64,000 bases of DNA from Saccharomyces paradoxus (Eukaryota; Ascomycota; Saccharomycetes; Saccharomycetales; Saccharomycetaceae), in the NCBI RefSeq assembly GCF_002079055.1, contig NC_047494.1:62001-126000 (forward strand), in the 5' to 3' direction. Under the pieces are notes generated by a model. The model saw only the letters and a program-made list of their open reading frames with translations, did no database searches and was not told the origin of the DNA. Position numbers and translations under genes: made by a program. Positions 34,087-43,566 of the stretch are shown in pieces. Every line of letters begins with the position of its first letter. Position 1 is the first letter of the stretch.

Positions 34087-34814
34087 AGCCGACAGACATA
34101 ACAAGCTGAGCGATTTTATTTATTTGTTTTACGTTCTTTTCTATTATTTGGGAGGAAGAATTATTGCAAAACACACTTGGATTTTTTTTATTTTTGCATA
34201 TTCTCGATTATCTATACATATTAGTAAAAACTGGATCATAAAAGGTATAAAAAGTAATTGATCTCTACAACATTTTTAAGTATCTATACCTCTATTTTTT
34301 AAATATTTATTGAGACATTAGTAATACAGGGAGGAATAAACTTCAGGCTTGTTCTTCCTTTTTTAATACCTTTTGAACTTTGCAGTAAGATTGTAGAAAG
34401 ATTCCATCGCTTTCAGCTCATAATGGTACATTCATGTGTATTATCAAGGAAACCTATGTAATACGCCATTTTGATGACTTCAGTACTTAGGCATCTACCA
34501 ATGCTAACGCCGTTTCTTGTAATTTAATTCTTTTTTTTAAATGGAGTACAGTACCTTCCCGCAGCTGAACTTTCAACCCGCCGGAAGAAAAGACCAAATA
34601 AATAGTATATTTAGCATTTAAAAACCCTTGAAAGATCATCTCCTAAAATAACCTCAAATAGCGTAAAATCAAGCACTTGAAAACTTCATCCATTCAGAAC
34701 TCGTCAACCCCTTCAAGAAGTAAATAACGCCCAAAGTTACAGAATAATCAGCTTGTTAGAGCACCAGTGGAATTTCTCGAGGTAACTGCTTAAATAAATA
34801 CAACTCTTAGAACT
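34087..34814. other. Intergenic region before LEU5
   Basis: 728 bp between QCR10 and LEU5 on the same strand. Poly(dT) tracts (34180-34195, 34520-34530) are visible. No gene, RNA or clear regulator site is seen. Confidence 0.4.
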
Positions 34815-35888
34815 ATGACGCGAGATAGCCCAGATTCTAACAACAGCTACAAGCCTACAAACAACGATAATACACAAAAGACCTCATTTGATAGAAATTC
34901 ATTTGATTATATTGTACGATCGGGATTAGCTGGAGGTATATCAGGTTCATGTGCCAAAACACTAATCGCACCCTTAGATAGGATAAAAATTTTATTTCAA
35001 ACATCCAATCCACACTACACGAAGTATGCAGGCTCACTAATAGGATTAGTAGAGGCGGCCAAGCATATATGGATCAATGATGGGATAAGAGGGTTTTTTC
35101 AAGGCCATTCAGCAACCCTTCTAAGGATTTTCCCATATGCTGCTGTCAAGTTTGTTGCTTATGAACAGATTAGAAACACCTTGATTCCCTCAAAAGAGTT
35201 TGAATCACATTGGAGAAGGTTGGTGAGTGGTTCACTGGCAGGATTATGCAGTGTTTTCATAACATATCCGTTGGATCTTGTGAGGGTTAGGTTAGCATAT
35301 GAAACAGAACATAAGAGAGTAAAGCTAAGAATGATAATCAAGAAAATATATGCGGAACCAGCTTCAACCACACTAATCAAAAATGATTATATTCCTAATT
35401 GGTTTTGTCATTGGTGTAATTTTTACAGGGGTTATGTTCCAACTGTACTTGGAATGATTCCATATGCAGGTGTGTCATTTTTTGCTCATGATTTACTTCA
35501 TGATGTGCTGAAGAGTCCTTTCTTTGCCCCCTATTCAGTATTAGAACTTTCCGAAGATGATGAATTGGAAAGGGTACAGAAAAAGCAGAGGAAACCTTTG
35601 CGCACTTGGGCTGAACTGATCTCTGGTGGTCTAGCTGGTATGGCCTCCCAAACGGCAGCATATCCATTTGAAATTATTAGGAGAAGGCTTCAAGTAAGTG
35701 CTTTATCACCCAAAAATATGTATGATCATAAATTTCAATCAATATCTGAAATTGCTCAAATAATATTTAGAGAACGTGGAGTACGGGGATTTTTTGTTGG
35801 TCTAAGCATAGGTTATATCAAGGTGACACCTATGGTTGCGTGTAGTTTTTTCGTCTATGAAAGAATGAAATGGAATTTTGGCATTTAA
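34815..35888 (+). CDS. LEU5: Leu5, mitochondrial carrier linked to CoA import
   Basis: A 357-residue inner-membrane carrier with the three-repeat mitochondrial carrier fold. The three signature motifs are APLDRIKILF (~55), YPLDLVRVRL (~160) and YPFEIIRRRLQ (~285). In S. cerevisiae it is needed for coenzyme A accumulation in the matrix and so, indirectly, for leucine synthesis (2-isopropylmalate synthase). The N-terminal 35 residues are Asn/Ser-rich and cytosolic. An insertion of about 30 charged residues (ELSEDDELERVQKKQRKPLR) precedes the third repeat. Length equals S. cerevisiae. Confidence 0.95.
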   Translation: MTRDSPDSNNSYKPTNNDNTQKTSFDRNSFDYIVRSGLAGGISGSCAKTLIAPLDRIKILFQTSNPHYTKYAGSLIGLVEAAKHIWINDGIRGFFQGHSATLLRIFPYAAVKFVAYEQIRNTLIPSKEFESHWRRLVSGSLAGLCSVFITYPLDLVRVRLAYETEHKRVKLRMIIKKIYAEPASTTLIKNDYIPNWFCHWCNFYRGYVPTVLGMIPYAGVSFFAHDLLHDVLKSPFFAPYSVLELSEDDELERVQKKQRKPLRTWAELISGGLAGMASQTAAYPFEIIRRRLQVSALSPKNMYDHKFQSISEIAQIIFRERGVRGFFVGLSIGYIKVTPMVACSFFVYERMKWNFGI

Positions 35889-36027
35889 TAATGCATCGCA
35901 TTTTTTTTGTTTACATATCGCAGTAGAACCGTCTATTTGGGTTCTATAGGAAGTGTACTGCATTGCATTATGATGTAAATAGTATTAATAAATCTATATT
36001 CAATATATTGTATTTGATTTTCCATCG

Positions 36028-37317
36028 CTAAAAGTAGTACTCCTCTTCTTTAAAAACCCTCTCAATAACATTGAGAACTTCGCTAGAGTATACAGCTGTT
36101 AGTTTTTCACCATCCAGCAAAATCCTCTTTTCGTGAATTTCTTGCTCTTCTTTCGTCATTAGAACAACATTAGTTAAGGAAACCGCTTTGTTGGCCTCCC
36201 ATTTTGTTAGAGCTAGTTTTGTAGAGTATCCACTAATAGGAGATTTGCCTCTAAACATTTCTTCGACTATATAACCGACCTCTTTCAACCCAAGCAATGA
36301 TGATTGATCTTTGTTTTCATTCAATCGCGCCATCTGCTTTTGGAAAGTCTCTAGGATGCCGTCATGAAACTTTAGCCTATTCTTGACTTCATTTTCTTTC
36401 ATTGGGTAGCCGGAAACTTTGGTTAAAATCCATGTCGCAATACTCAAACCAAATATACCAGGCATGGTTCCTAATTCCGGTAAATGTCTTAGAGCTTCAT
36501 CTCTACTGGCATTGATCGCACAGTGTTCGCCATCTATGGAAGAGAGTACGTCGTCCCGACGTGGGTCAAGCATTTCATTACTAAAAACAACAGGAATTCC
36601 TGTGACGATACCTCTTTTCCTCAATTTTCTTCTCACACAACGAGATATAGGGTCAAATTCTGTCATCGATATATCATTTATATTTACACGGGTTGGATCT
36701 GATTTGGTGGCGACACCCATGGAAGAGATAACGCTTATTTTATTGTTATGGGCGTACTCTAATAGATCCACCTTGGATTCTAGATTATCTAGACAATCCA
36801 CGATAAAAGTTGGGGACTCACCATCTGCAAAAATTAAGTCGTGTGAGTTTTCTTTGGTCCAAGTCTTAGCCTTTGCTTTTATTTCGGACCAAGGAGCAAC
36901 CTTAGACAAGTATTCTTTCAAGCATTGGACTTTGGGCTTTCCAATATCTGATAAAACTGCGCAACAATGGGTGTTCAAGGAGTCAATAGATATGTTTTCC
37001 GGATCAATAATCATAATCCTCTGACAGCCTGAACGAATTAACATTGTGCATACCCACGACCCCACTTCTCCAGCGCCAACTATAACTATATACTGTTCTT
37101 TGATCTTGCTCATACCTTCTTCACCGAGAAATGCATAGTTACGAGCCAATTGTTCCCTAAATAAGTGCTCATCATATTGACGAGGTTGTGATGCGGTTTT
37201 ATTCTTATTAGCCGCACATGAAAGTTTATATTCATTCCATACACTTTTGGCTAGTTGAGTTGAAAACAACGATATAAGAGCCGTAGTAACAACTAACTTC
37301 CACGTACTATTTGCCAT
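36028..37317 (-). CDS. TCD1: Tcd1, tRNA threonylcarbamoyladenosine dehydratase
   Basis: A 429-residue E1-like enzyme of the TcdA/CsdL family that dehydrates t6A37 of ANN-decoding tRNAs to cyclic ct6A; located at the mitochondrial outer membrane in yeast, where the paralogue Tcd2 also works. An N-terminal hydrophobic segment (VVTTALISLFSTQLAKSVW) is followed by the ATP-binding Rossmann motif VIVGAGEVGSWV (~80), MIIDPENISIDSLNTH (~110) and FIVDCLDNLESKVDLL. A pair of basic residues in CVRRKLRKRGI lies at ~230. Length equals S. cerevisiae. Formerly a protein of unknown function (YHR003C). Confidence 0.93.
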   Translation of the reverse strand: MANSTWKLVVTTALISLFSTQLAKSVWNEYKLSCAANKNKTASQPRQYDEHLFREQLARNYAFLGEEGMSKIKEQYIVIVGAGEVGSWVCTMLIRSGCQRIMIIDPENISIDSLNTHCCAVLSDIGKPKVQCLKEYLSKVAPWSEIKAKAKTWTKENSHDLIFADGESPTFIVDCLDNLESKVDLLEYAHNNKISVISSMGVATKSDPTRVNINDISMTEFDPISRCVRRKLRKRGIVTGIPVVFSNEMLDPRRDDVLSSIDGEHCAINASRDEALRHLPELGTMPGIFGLSIATWILTKVSGYPMKENEVKNRLKFHDGILETFQKQMARLNENKDQSSLLGLKEVGYIVEEMFRGKSPISGYSTKLALTKWEANKAVSLTNVVLMTKEEQEIHEKRILLDGEKLTAVYSSEVLNVIERVFKEEEYYF

Positions 37318-37731
37318 TTGTTCGTTCTGTTGTCTTGACTAATTGCTGTATTTATTAATACCTCGCTAATGCTAGAAAAAAATTTTCTTGTTCTTGCCTC
37401 TTTTCGCTACTGCATACAAGATGAAAAAGAAATCAAGAAACGTTACAGCAAAAGGTAAAGCAAGATATCAGCATTTAGCATGCTACTGCTGAAGATAATA
37501 TGTAAGACTAAAAAAAAATCAAGATTCTCTTCTAACATATATATACCGTTTAGACCAAGTATATCTTCCCGCTAAATAATTAATATGCTTATATGTAGAA
37601 AATCAAAAAGAGGTCTTTTCTCTTCCATTTTTCAACCTTGAATGCAATATTCTTTTCGTCAAATGAGCTGCAATAGATAGACGATTTATTTCCTATACTT
37701 TTCATTTTTTGGAAGGAAACAGTAAGAATTA
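37318..37731. other. TCD1 5' / NEM1 3' intergenic region
   Basis: 414 bp containing the TCD1 promoter and NEM1 terminator (same strand). AT-rich, no gene or recognisable site cluster seen. Confidence 0.4.
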
Positions 37732-39075
37732 TCAGTTTATATTGAATGCCTTTTCTCCATGTTTCAATGCCAGTATATTCCTGACATCTGTCGAATATCT
37801 CATCGCCTCCAAGAAAGGTAATAGGTTCAGTAGGTCTGTATCTGTCGGATCACTTATCCAACCTTCCACTTGAATGGCGTTATCTACATTCATCGCGTAA
37901 CTTACTGGGCTATTGTCTATAATAATGACATCATCCAAAGAAGAGGAGGAACTGCCTTTCCCATTTTCTTCAGAGTCCTTGACGATGCTCAGATCCTTAA
38001 TGTAGCCAACGCCATCCCTTAGAACGCAATCAGAACGGTAATATCTCTTTGAAAAACTGGATGGGAAGGAGCCTTCTAACCAATCTATCACAGGATCAGC
38101 ATATTCTTTCATGGAAGCTGTAAAAATGATAAGGTCGTACCACTTGCTAACTTTTGTTAGAAATAAATCACAATAGGGTCTCTTGTGAATAAAATATAGC
38201 GTCCGGATTCCGCTTAATCCAAACTTTACTTCCACCAAGTGACCCTGAGAAGAGTTACTATGTGTTGTACTTCGGGAAGCTGAATGAATTAGGGTTTCAT
38301 CGAGATCTATGACCAATTTCTTCTTCTTTTGCGTATTTAGTACTGATTTAGGTATCAGCTTCTTTGGAAATAAGAACCTTCCCATTCGTTTTGTACCAAA
38401 TACGGTATTAGCACTTGAGTGATTAGTAAGTGATAGTTCCGATTTGGAATAACTTCTTTGCCTTGATTTGACTGACTGGGCTCTTAGTAATGAGCCTTTG
38501 ACATTATCTCTTTGCAGAATTATTTCATCACTGGCATTTAAGTCATCATCCACAGCCTCTGGGATCGTATTAAGATTGCTATTTTTAGGATTTACTTTCT
38601 CGCGAGAATCGCTAATATTACTTAAACTTGTAGACGATTCATTCTCATTATCACTCGAAACCCTGTTCTTCTTATCGGCATGTTTTACACGACGCTCGAT
38701 GACATTTAGTGGGAAGGTAAAAACAAACCATAAAGACATCAAAGGCTTGATTATCAGATAATACGGAAGAAAAAGCAGTAGTGCCCACAATATTGACGCT
38801 ATTCTCTCTTTCAGGACGGAATATAACGCCTTTGGCTTTGTAGGAACAGACTGTTTACCCTCTTCATTTTGGTTAGATTCTTTAAAGTGGTCTGAGGAGT
38901 GATCGTACTGTTGGTTCACTTCAATAACGCAATCATTCTCAATGTGACCAGCATATGAGTTCGAAGCTTCCTTTGAAGTATTGAGTACATCCTGATTCTT
39001 TGTCACCTCAACATCGATTTTTTTTTGTTTCTTTGTAGTTATTAAATGATTTGAGAAATATTTTAGGGCATTCAT
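37732..39075 (-). CDS. NEM1: Nem1, catalytic subunit of the Nem1-Spo7 phosphatase
   Basis: A 447-residue nuclear/ER-membrane phosphatase of the FCP1/SCP family. With Spo7 it dephosphorylates and activates the phosphatidate phosphatase Pah1, controlling lipid storage and nuclear membrane growth. One hydrophobic block lies at ~93-125 (ILWALLLFLPYYLIIKPLMS). A Ser-rich linker leads to the catalytic domain at ~250-447 with the DxDxT/V motif VIDLDETLIHS (~257) and FTASMKEYADPVIDWL, then IIIDNSPVSYAMN (~375). One residue longer than S. cerevisiae. Confidence 0.96.
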   Translation of the reverse strand: MNALKYFSNHLITTKKQKKIDVEVTKNQDVLNTSKEASNSYAGHIENDCVIEVNQQYDHSSDHFKESNQNEEGKQSVPTKPKALYSVLKERIASILWALLLFLPYYLIIKPLMSLWFVFTFPLNVIERRVKHADKKNRVSSDNENESSTSLSNISDSREKVNPKNSNLNTIPEAVDDDLNASDEIILQRDNVKGSLLRAQSVKSRQRSYSKSELSLTNHSSANTVFGTKRMGRFLFPKKLIPKSVLNTQKKKKLVIDLDETLIHSASRSTTHSNSSQGHLVEVKFGLSGIRTLYFIHKRPYCDLFLTKVSKWYDLIIFTASMKEYADPVIDWLEGSFPSSFSKRYYRSDCVLRDGVGYIKDLSIVKDSEENGKGSSSSSLDDVIIIDNSPVSYAMNVDNAIQVEGWISDPTDTDLLNLLPFLEAMRYSTDVRNILALKHGEKAFNIN

Positions 39076-39475
39076 TCAATTGATGAAACAATGTCCAGAA
39101 ATTAACAACAATAAAGAAAAGCGAGAATAGGATGCAAAATAGATTCTATATATCCCGAGTATTTACCACGGAGAAGAATTCGAGATAATGCCCTGTTCTT
39201 ACGTAGAAGAATTAACTGTTTTCAAGAGATTTTTCTTTTAAAAAAGTGCCTGGACCTTTTTTCTTCTCATGCGATTTTATTACCCTTGTTTTTCAATTGA
39301 AAACCCGGAACGATTTAACGAGATCAAGAACTGTTGAACAAAATGGCTTTTTCATTTGGCATTGAATCATAGAGTCTAAATGAAAAAACTATTCTTTTTT
39401 GTGCTGCTGCTCTTCCTTGTTTCTTTTAAAAAGAGGATTTACATATCTAAACACTACTTCAACTACACATTCTCT

Positions 39476-40894
39476 TTATATAATACCACTTTTTTTAAGG
39501 TTTTGCTGGATGATTAGATCGGTGACTGCGCTTAATACGAATTTCATAGTTTGTGTATCGGTGGCGCACGTTCGTTTCACATAAATTGGTTTATTTGTCT
39601 TATTCAAGCTCAAAAATATTTTCTCAAAATATCTCAAACCAGCTTCTGCATCGCCGACACGGCCTTGGTAATCAGGAAAGTATTTTCTTATGGGCATGCT
39701 TTTCACCTTTTCTTCGAATAAATCAATCTTGTTTAAGAACAAAATAAACGGTGTATCTTTGAACCACTTGGAGTTCAATAATGTATCAAATAGCATTATT
39801 GATTCATGCATTCTGTTGACCCTTTCATCTTCAAACAACATCTGGTCGTATTCACTCATCGCTAAAACAAACAAAACTGCTGTAATTCCTTCAAAGCAAT
39901 GAATCCATTTCTTACGTTCAGAACGTTGTCCACCAGCGTCAAGGACCTTAAATTTGGACGAACCGATGTTAAACTCGGTTTCTGTAATACCCGTGGTCTT
40001 TATACGGCCCTTCAAAATGTCCTCATCTGTACAGACATAATTCGGACTAGCAAATTTTTCAATGTTGTCAAAGTAGTATGCAGCCGAGCCCTCCAATTGA
40101 AACTCATTGGAACGTGCAAAGCATTGCTTTATACCTTTGTCGTTATTCCAAAGTTGCTTTATTGCCTTAGCAATGTCTTCGTGAATAAGATTTTGTCTAT
40201 TTTGTCCTTGAATTTCCCTTGATGTTTTCCTAACAAACATCTGGTCATCGCCTTCTTGGTTCAGGTCTTTGCAAATATCCTGTAGATTAAGTCTACTTCT
40301 GTTGTTTCTATCATCATCCTCATTTTGTGTCACTGCTTCAGCATCTTTGTTAGTGTCACTTCTAGTATTAGGAATGTTGCCGTCTTCATCGAAAGCGGCT
40401 TTTGCTCGTCCAGTACTCTGAACGCGCCTCCTAGTTTCATACCTTTCTGAGTACTTCAGCACATAATCATTTAAAAATTCAGAACCACCGGCAACACTGG
40501 CGTTGATATAATCTAATGCTTTAGCCTTTAGCAGTATTCTCTTACATGCAAACAAGTCTTTGTTTTTGATTGGATCATCACAGTCAAGTTGAATACCTAG
40601 TTTTCTGGCCTGAATAATCAAGATTTTCATTGATTGTATGGCATCTGCCCATATCACCTGAGCGTATTGTAACCTTTCTTGGTGGGAGAAACCACCTTGG
40701 TGTAATAATTTCAATTGTTTTAAAACCGTTGATTTGCCTGATTCGCCAGCACCTAATAGTAACAGTTTTATTTCACTCTTGTCACGTTGTTTCTCTAGCT
40801 GCAACGATTGCTCAATAACATCATTAGCTCTTTTATTCTGTAAAAACGGATCGCTTTCGTCATCTATTGTTTGCGTGCTGACTGTACACCCCAT
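39476..40894 (-). CDS. GPA1: Gpa1, G-alpha subunit of the pheromone response
   Basis: A 472-residue heterotrimeric G-alpha that restrains Ste4-Ste18 and couples to the pheromone receptors Ste2/Ste3. MGC at the N terminus gives Gly2 myristoylation and Cys3 palmitoylation. G boxes: GAGESGKST (~43), the RIKTTGI switch I, DAGGQRSERKKW switch II (~320), FLNKIDLF (~388) and TCATDTQ (~440). The yeast-specific insertion at ~125-235 (ubiquitination region) is the most diverged part. The C terminus ends LKKSGII; I recall LKKIGII in S. cerevisiae, so the residue four from the end differs in the receptor-contact tail. Acts in the same pathway as STE20 in this window. Confidence 0.98.
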   Translation of the reverse strand: MGCTVSTQTIDDESDPFLQNKRANDVIEQSLQLEKQRDKSEIKLLLLGAGESGKSTVLKQLKLLHQGGFSHQERLQYAQVIWADAIQSMKILIIQARKLGIQLDCDDPIKNKDLFACKRILLKAKALDYINASVAGGSEFLNDYVLKYSERYETRRRVQSTGRAKAAFDEDGNIPNTRSDTNKDAEAVTQNEDDDRNNRSRLNLQDICKDLNQEGDDQMFVRKTSREIQGQNRQNLIHEDIAKAIKQLWNNDKGIKQCFARSNEFQLEGSAAYYFDNIEKFASPNYVCTDEDILKGRIKTTGITETEFNIGSSKFKVLDAGGQRSERKKWIHCFEGITAVLFVLAMSEYDQMLFEDERVNRMHESIMLFDTLLNSKWFKDTPFILFLNKIDLFEEKVKSMPIRKYFPDYQGRVGDAEAGLRYFEKIFLSLNKTNKPIYVKRTCATDTQTMKFVLSAVTDLIIQQNLKKSGII

Positions 40895-41224
40895 TCCTAC
40901 CTTAAAATATCAGCTTGTACTCCTTAGATGATTGGTGTGATGTTATATATACCGATTAACAGTATGAAAAGCTCTTCCCAGTTTAGATTAGAGATGGTCA
41001 AAAATGGTAGAAACAGAACGACAAGAAAAGAGAATAACAGATCCAAAGAAAACGAATAATTTAAAACGTAACCGCATTGACGGAATTTTGCTATTCTCTT
41101 TATTTTAATTATTTTTTAATATTTCCCTTTAGGGAAAACAACCTGTAACAAAAATTTTCCTTCCTCCCAATTTAATCATATTTCTACCAAGAAGCACACA
41201 GAAAGACGCGCAGGAGCCTAAAAT

Positions 41225-41297
41225 TGATGTGTTTTTCAACATGATGCAGTGAGTGTATTTTGGTGAAATAAAACCAAGATGGGTTTCAAAATGAAAC
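41225..41297. promoter_or_regulatory. Candidate a1/alpha2 operator and inverted PRE-like pair upstream of GPA1
   Basis: At 41225-41244, TGATGT, 8 bp, ACATGA gives a 20-bp site with the spacing of the haploid-specific-gene operator (TGATGT..8..ACATCA), one mismatch in the arms, 331 bp before the GPA1 start. At 41283-41297, GTTTCA-AAA-TGAAAC is an inverted pair of pheromone-response-element cores (Ste12 sites are TGAAACA). GPA1 is haploid-specific and pheromone-inducible in S. cerevisiae; assignment to these sites is inference. The rest of 40895-41584 has no gene. Confidence 0.5.
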
Positions 41298-41584
41298 TAA
41301 TCAGTGCTGCCTGCAGGGAAAAGGAATATCGTTATATGTTTTACTTTCCAAATTAAAGATTTCTTCCCTGGCTTTAGTATGATCTGTTCACTAACGATCT
41401 TGTTTTCAATCAATATATGCCTTGGGAGAGAAGAGGCAAAGAAAAAATATAGAAAAGAGTATAATGTTACTTGTATGTACAGGATATGAATCAATAATAC
41501 TTATTATAACGATGAGTCTAGTAAAACAGCTTATGACTTTCTTTTCTTATTTTCGTCTTATCATTACTGTCCTAATGCACACTT

Positions 41585-41866
41585 CTAAAACTTGCCGGCT
41601 GCGTTAAATGACTGGCCCATTTTCTGCATATTTTCACCAACTTGTACATTGGTTTCGAAGTATTTGGCCACACATCTGTCTAGGCACGAAGATTCATTCT
41701 TATTCAGTTCACCCTCGGAGTAAGAAGTATTGATACATTTTTTATAACAATTATTAACCAACTTATTAAACATATCAGTGACTAAATCCAATTCAGCCTC
41801 CGCAGCTTGAATCTTTTGCTGAGATGATAATTGAGGCTGACCGCCACCAAAACCCAGGAAAGACAT
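41585..41866 (-). CDS. TIM10: Tim10, small intermembrane-space translocase chaperone
   Basis: A 93-residue essential chaperone that, with Tim9, escorts hydrophobic precursors across the mitochondrial intermembrane space to the TIM22 complex. The twin CX3C signature is visible: CYKKC (~40-44) and CLDRC (~61-65), 16 residues apart, flanked by helices. No presequence, as expected for a Mia40 substrate. Length equals S. cerevisiae. It lies upstream of GPA1 on the same strand. Confidence 0.97.
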   Translation of the reverse strand: MSFLGFGGGQPQLSSQQKIQAAEAELDLVTDMFNKLVNNCYKKCINTSYSEGELNKNESSCLDRCVAKYFETNVQVGENMQKMGQSFNAAGKF

Positions 41867-42071
41867 GTTATTTTAGGTATGTTAGTTTCCTGTTGCTGCT
41901 TGTTTATCTGTCAAAAGGCAAAAGAGGAGGACAAGGAGAGTATTTGTTCTTCAGAGAGCTTACTCTTGTACGTTCATTATCAGCTCTCGCTGAAAAAAAA
42001 ATTAGAAAAAAAAAATCCGATAGTTTCGGAGGGTGATCATTGGCTACGAGGTGAGGTATCCATGCAAAAAA

Positions 42072-42144
42072 TGCTTCCAATCGGAGTTGAACCGATGATC
42101 TCCACATTACTAGTGTGGCGCCTTACCAACTTGGCCATAGAAGC
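42072..42144 (-). tRNA. tT(AGU)H: tRNA-Thr (anticodon AGT)
   Basis: A 73-nt gene with no intron. Acceptor GCTTCTA pairs imperfectly with TGGAAGC, discriminator A. The anticodon loop holds AGT between CACAC/GTGTG-type stem strands; the T arm is TCGG TTCAACT CCGA. A T-rich stretch follows on the minus strand. A Ty1-type LTR remnant lies about 270 bp upstream. Confidence 0.95.
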
Positions 42145-43566
42145 TTTCTTGTTATGATTTTCAGCTTAAATTTTTTTAGTTGTTGATAAGTTTTGAGAAT
42201 ATTACTATTCTGCTGCTACTGCTGCTGAGCAAAATCAAAATGGGATAACCTTTATACCAAGGCTCAAAAGAGCTACCCAAGTATAAAATCGGTACGGTAC
42301 TCTTTTCTCTTGTTTTCGCCTCCTCCACTAATTTTTAACTTTATTTATTTTCAATATTCTTTTTTACCACCAAAACATACTATTTGACGTTTATTTACCA
42401 TTAAGATTATTGTTGGAATTCCACTGTTGACAAACGCTATGTAATTGGGTATACAGATTATAGTAGAAGTTTTTTCACGACGACCGTGTGAATCTAGTAA
42501 CAGAAATACTGGTTAATAGCCGATGGTTAACTCCTATTCCGATACATTGCTATCTAAGCTACAAAACAATAAGCTGTGTATAGAGATTTACATTAAATAA
42601 TAATTCACCGCCCTAGAGGCGGGAAAGAGGTAGTTTTGTATGGATTATTTGACCAGCTCATTTCATTGAAGTGGAGACATTGAAAACCTATAGCGCAATG
42701 CACCATTGGCCATGGGCGGCAAAACTGTGAAAGGCGCATGTCGTGATGACAACAACACAAAAATTCCAGAACAGAGAAAGTCCCAGAGCTTTATAGAGAA
42801 TTTTGCAGTAAGCGTGAAGAAGATGAGGCTATTAACTATTGCTTGAAAAGCACATCGAACCGATCAAATAGTGAAAGAAAGCTCCGGTGAATGAGAATAT
42901 GGATAACACCTTGGCAAAGGTTTTGCGGTCAGTTTTCGTGAAGCTAAATGTTGATGAAAGAGAACTATCCTCAAGGGAACCAGAGAAAAGAACAAATCAT
43001 CGAGTGAAGTGGGCGGCTCCTTAGACCCAAATCAACCATAAATTACAGCAAGTAACAACCAAAAAGAGGATCGCACCCAGCATAAAATGAATTCACAGAA
43101 ACGAACCATTTTTAAGCTTGAAGGAAAAAAAGTTCTCATAGTGTACAAGAAAAACCAACTATCATGACTACTGACGTTTACATATAGTCAAAGAAAGAGA
43201 ACTACTAACTGAAAAAAACCATCTCCCAAAAAATTGTCGGCGTTTAGCTTGGAACTTGGAACAGTTAATAAGTATAATGCAGGCTATTAATGGAGATTTT
43301 GAACGCATGGAATGCCCTTCGAAGGGTGGGAAATGAGCTTGTTAAATGGGCTCTTTGAAGGTCCAAAATTTGTTACCCTTCTCGAAGTCGTCAATTCGAA
43401 CGAAGAACAGCTTTTTTTAGAATTCTTATCATTTTTTTTTCATCCACTTTCCAATACGGACAGAAAGCGAAAAAGACGATGATTAACGATTAATAAACAG
43501 TGATTAATCATCCGACAAACAGAGAAAGGCAAGAGTAAAAACTGGGGAAGTAAGAAATTTATTATC
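42145..43566. other. Long intergenic region before STP2
   Basis: 1.4 kb between tRNA-Thr and STP2. It contains an old Ty1-type LTR remnant (separate entry) and AT-rich sequence with a T run near 43430. No open frame with protein features and no structured RNA is evident to me. A TGCTGC run near 42211-42227 is a short triplet repeat. Confidence 0.45.
42411..42500 (-). mobile_element. Old Ty1/Ty2-type LTR remnant
   Basis: A partial, diverged delta LTR on the minus strand. The terminal TGTTGGAATTCCA is followed by sequence that tracks the usual delta end for roughly 90 bp before similarity fades; the inner boundary is approximate. It lies about 270 bp upstream of tRNA-Thr, the normal Ty1 target zone. 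Much older than the 291-bp copies elsewhere in the window. Confidence 0.75.

Noticed and set aside
41831-42157. Plus-strand frames across TIM10 promoter and tRNA-Thr
   Set aside because: They overlap the TIM10 start and the tRNA gene; no protein features.
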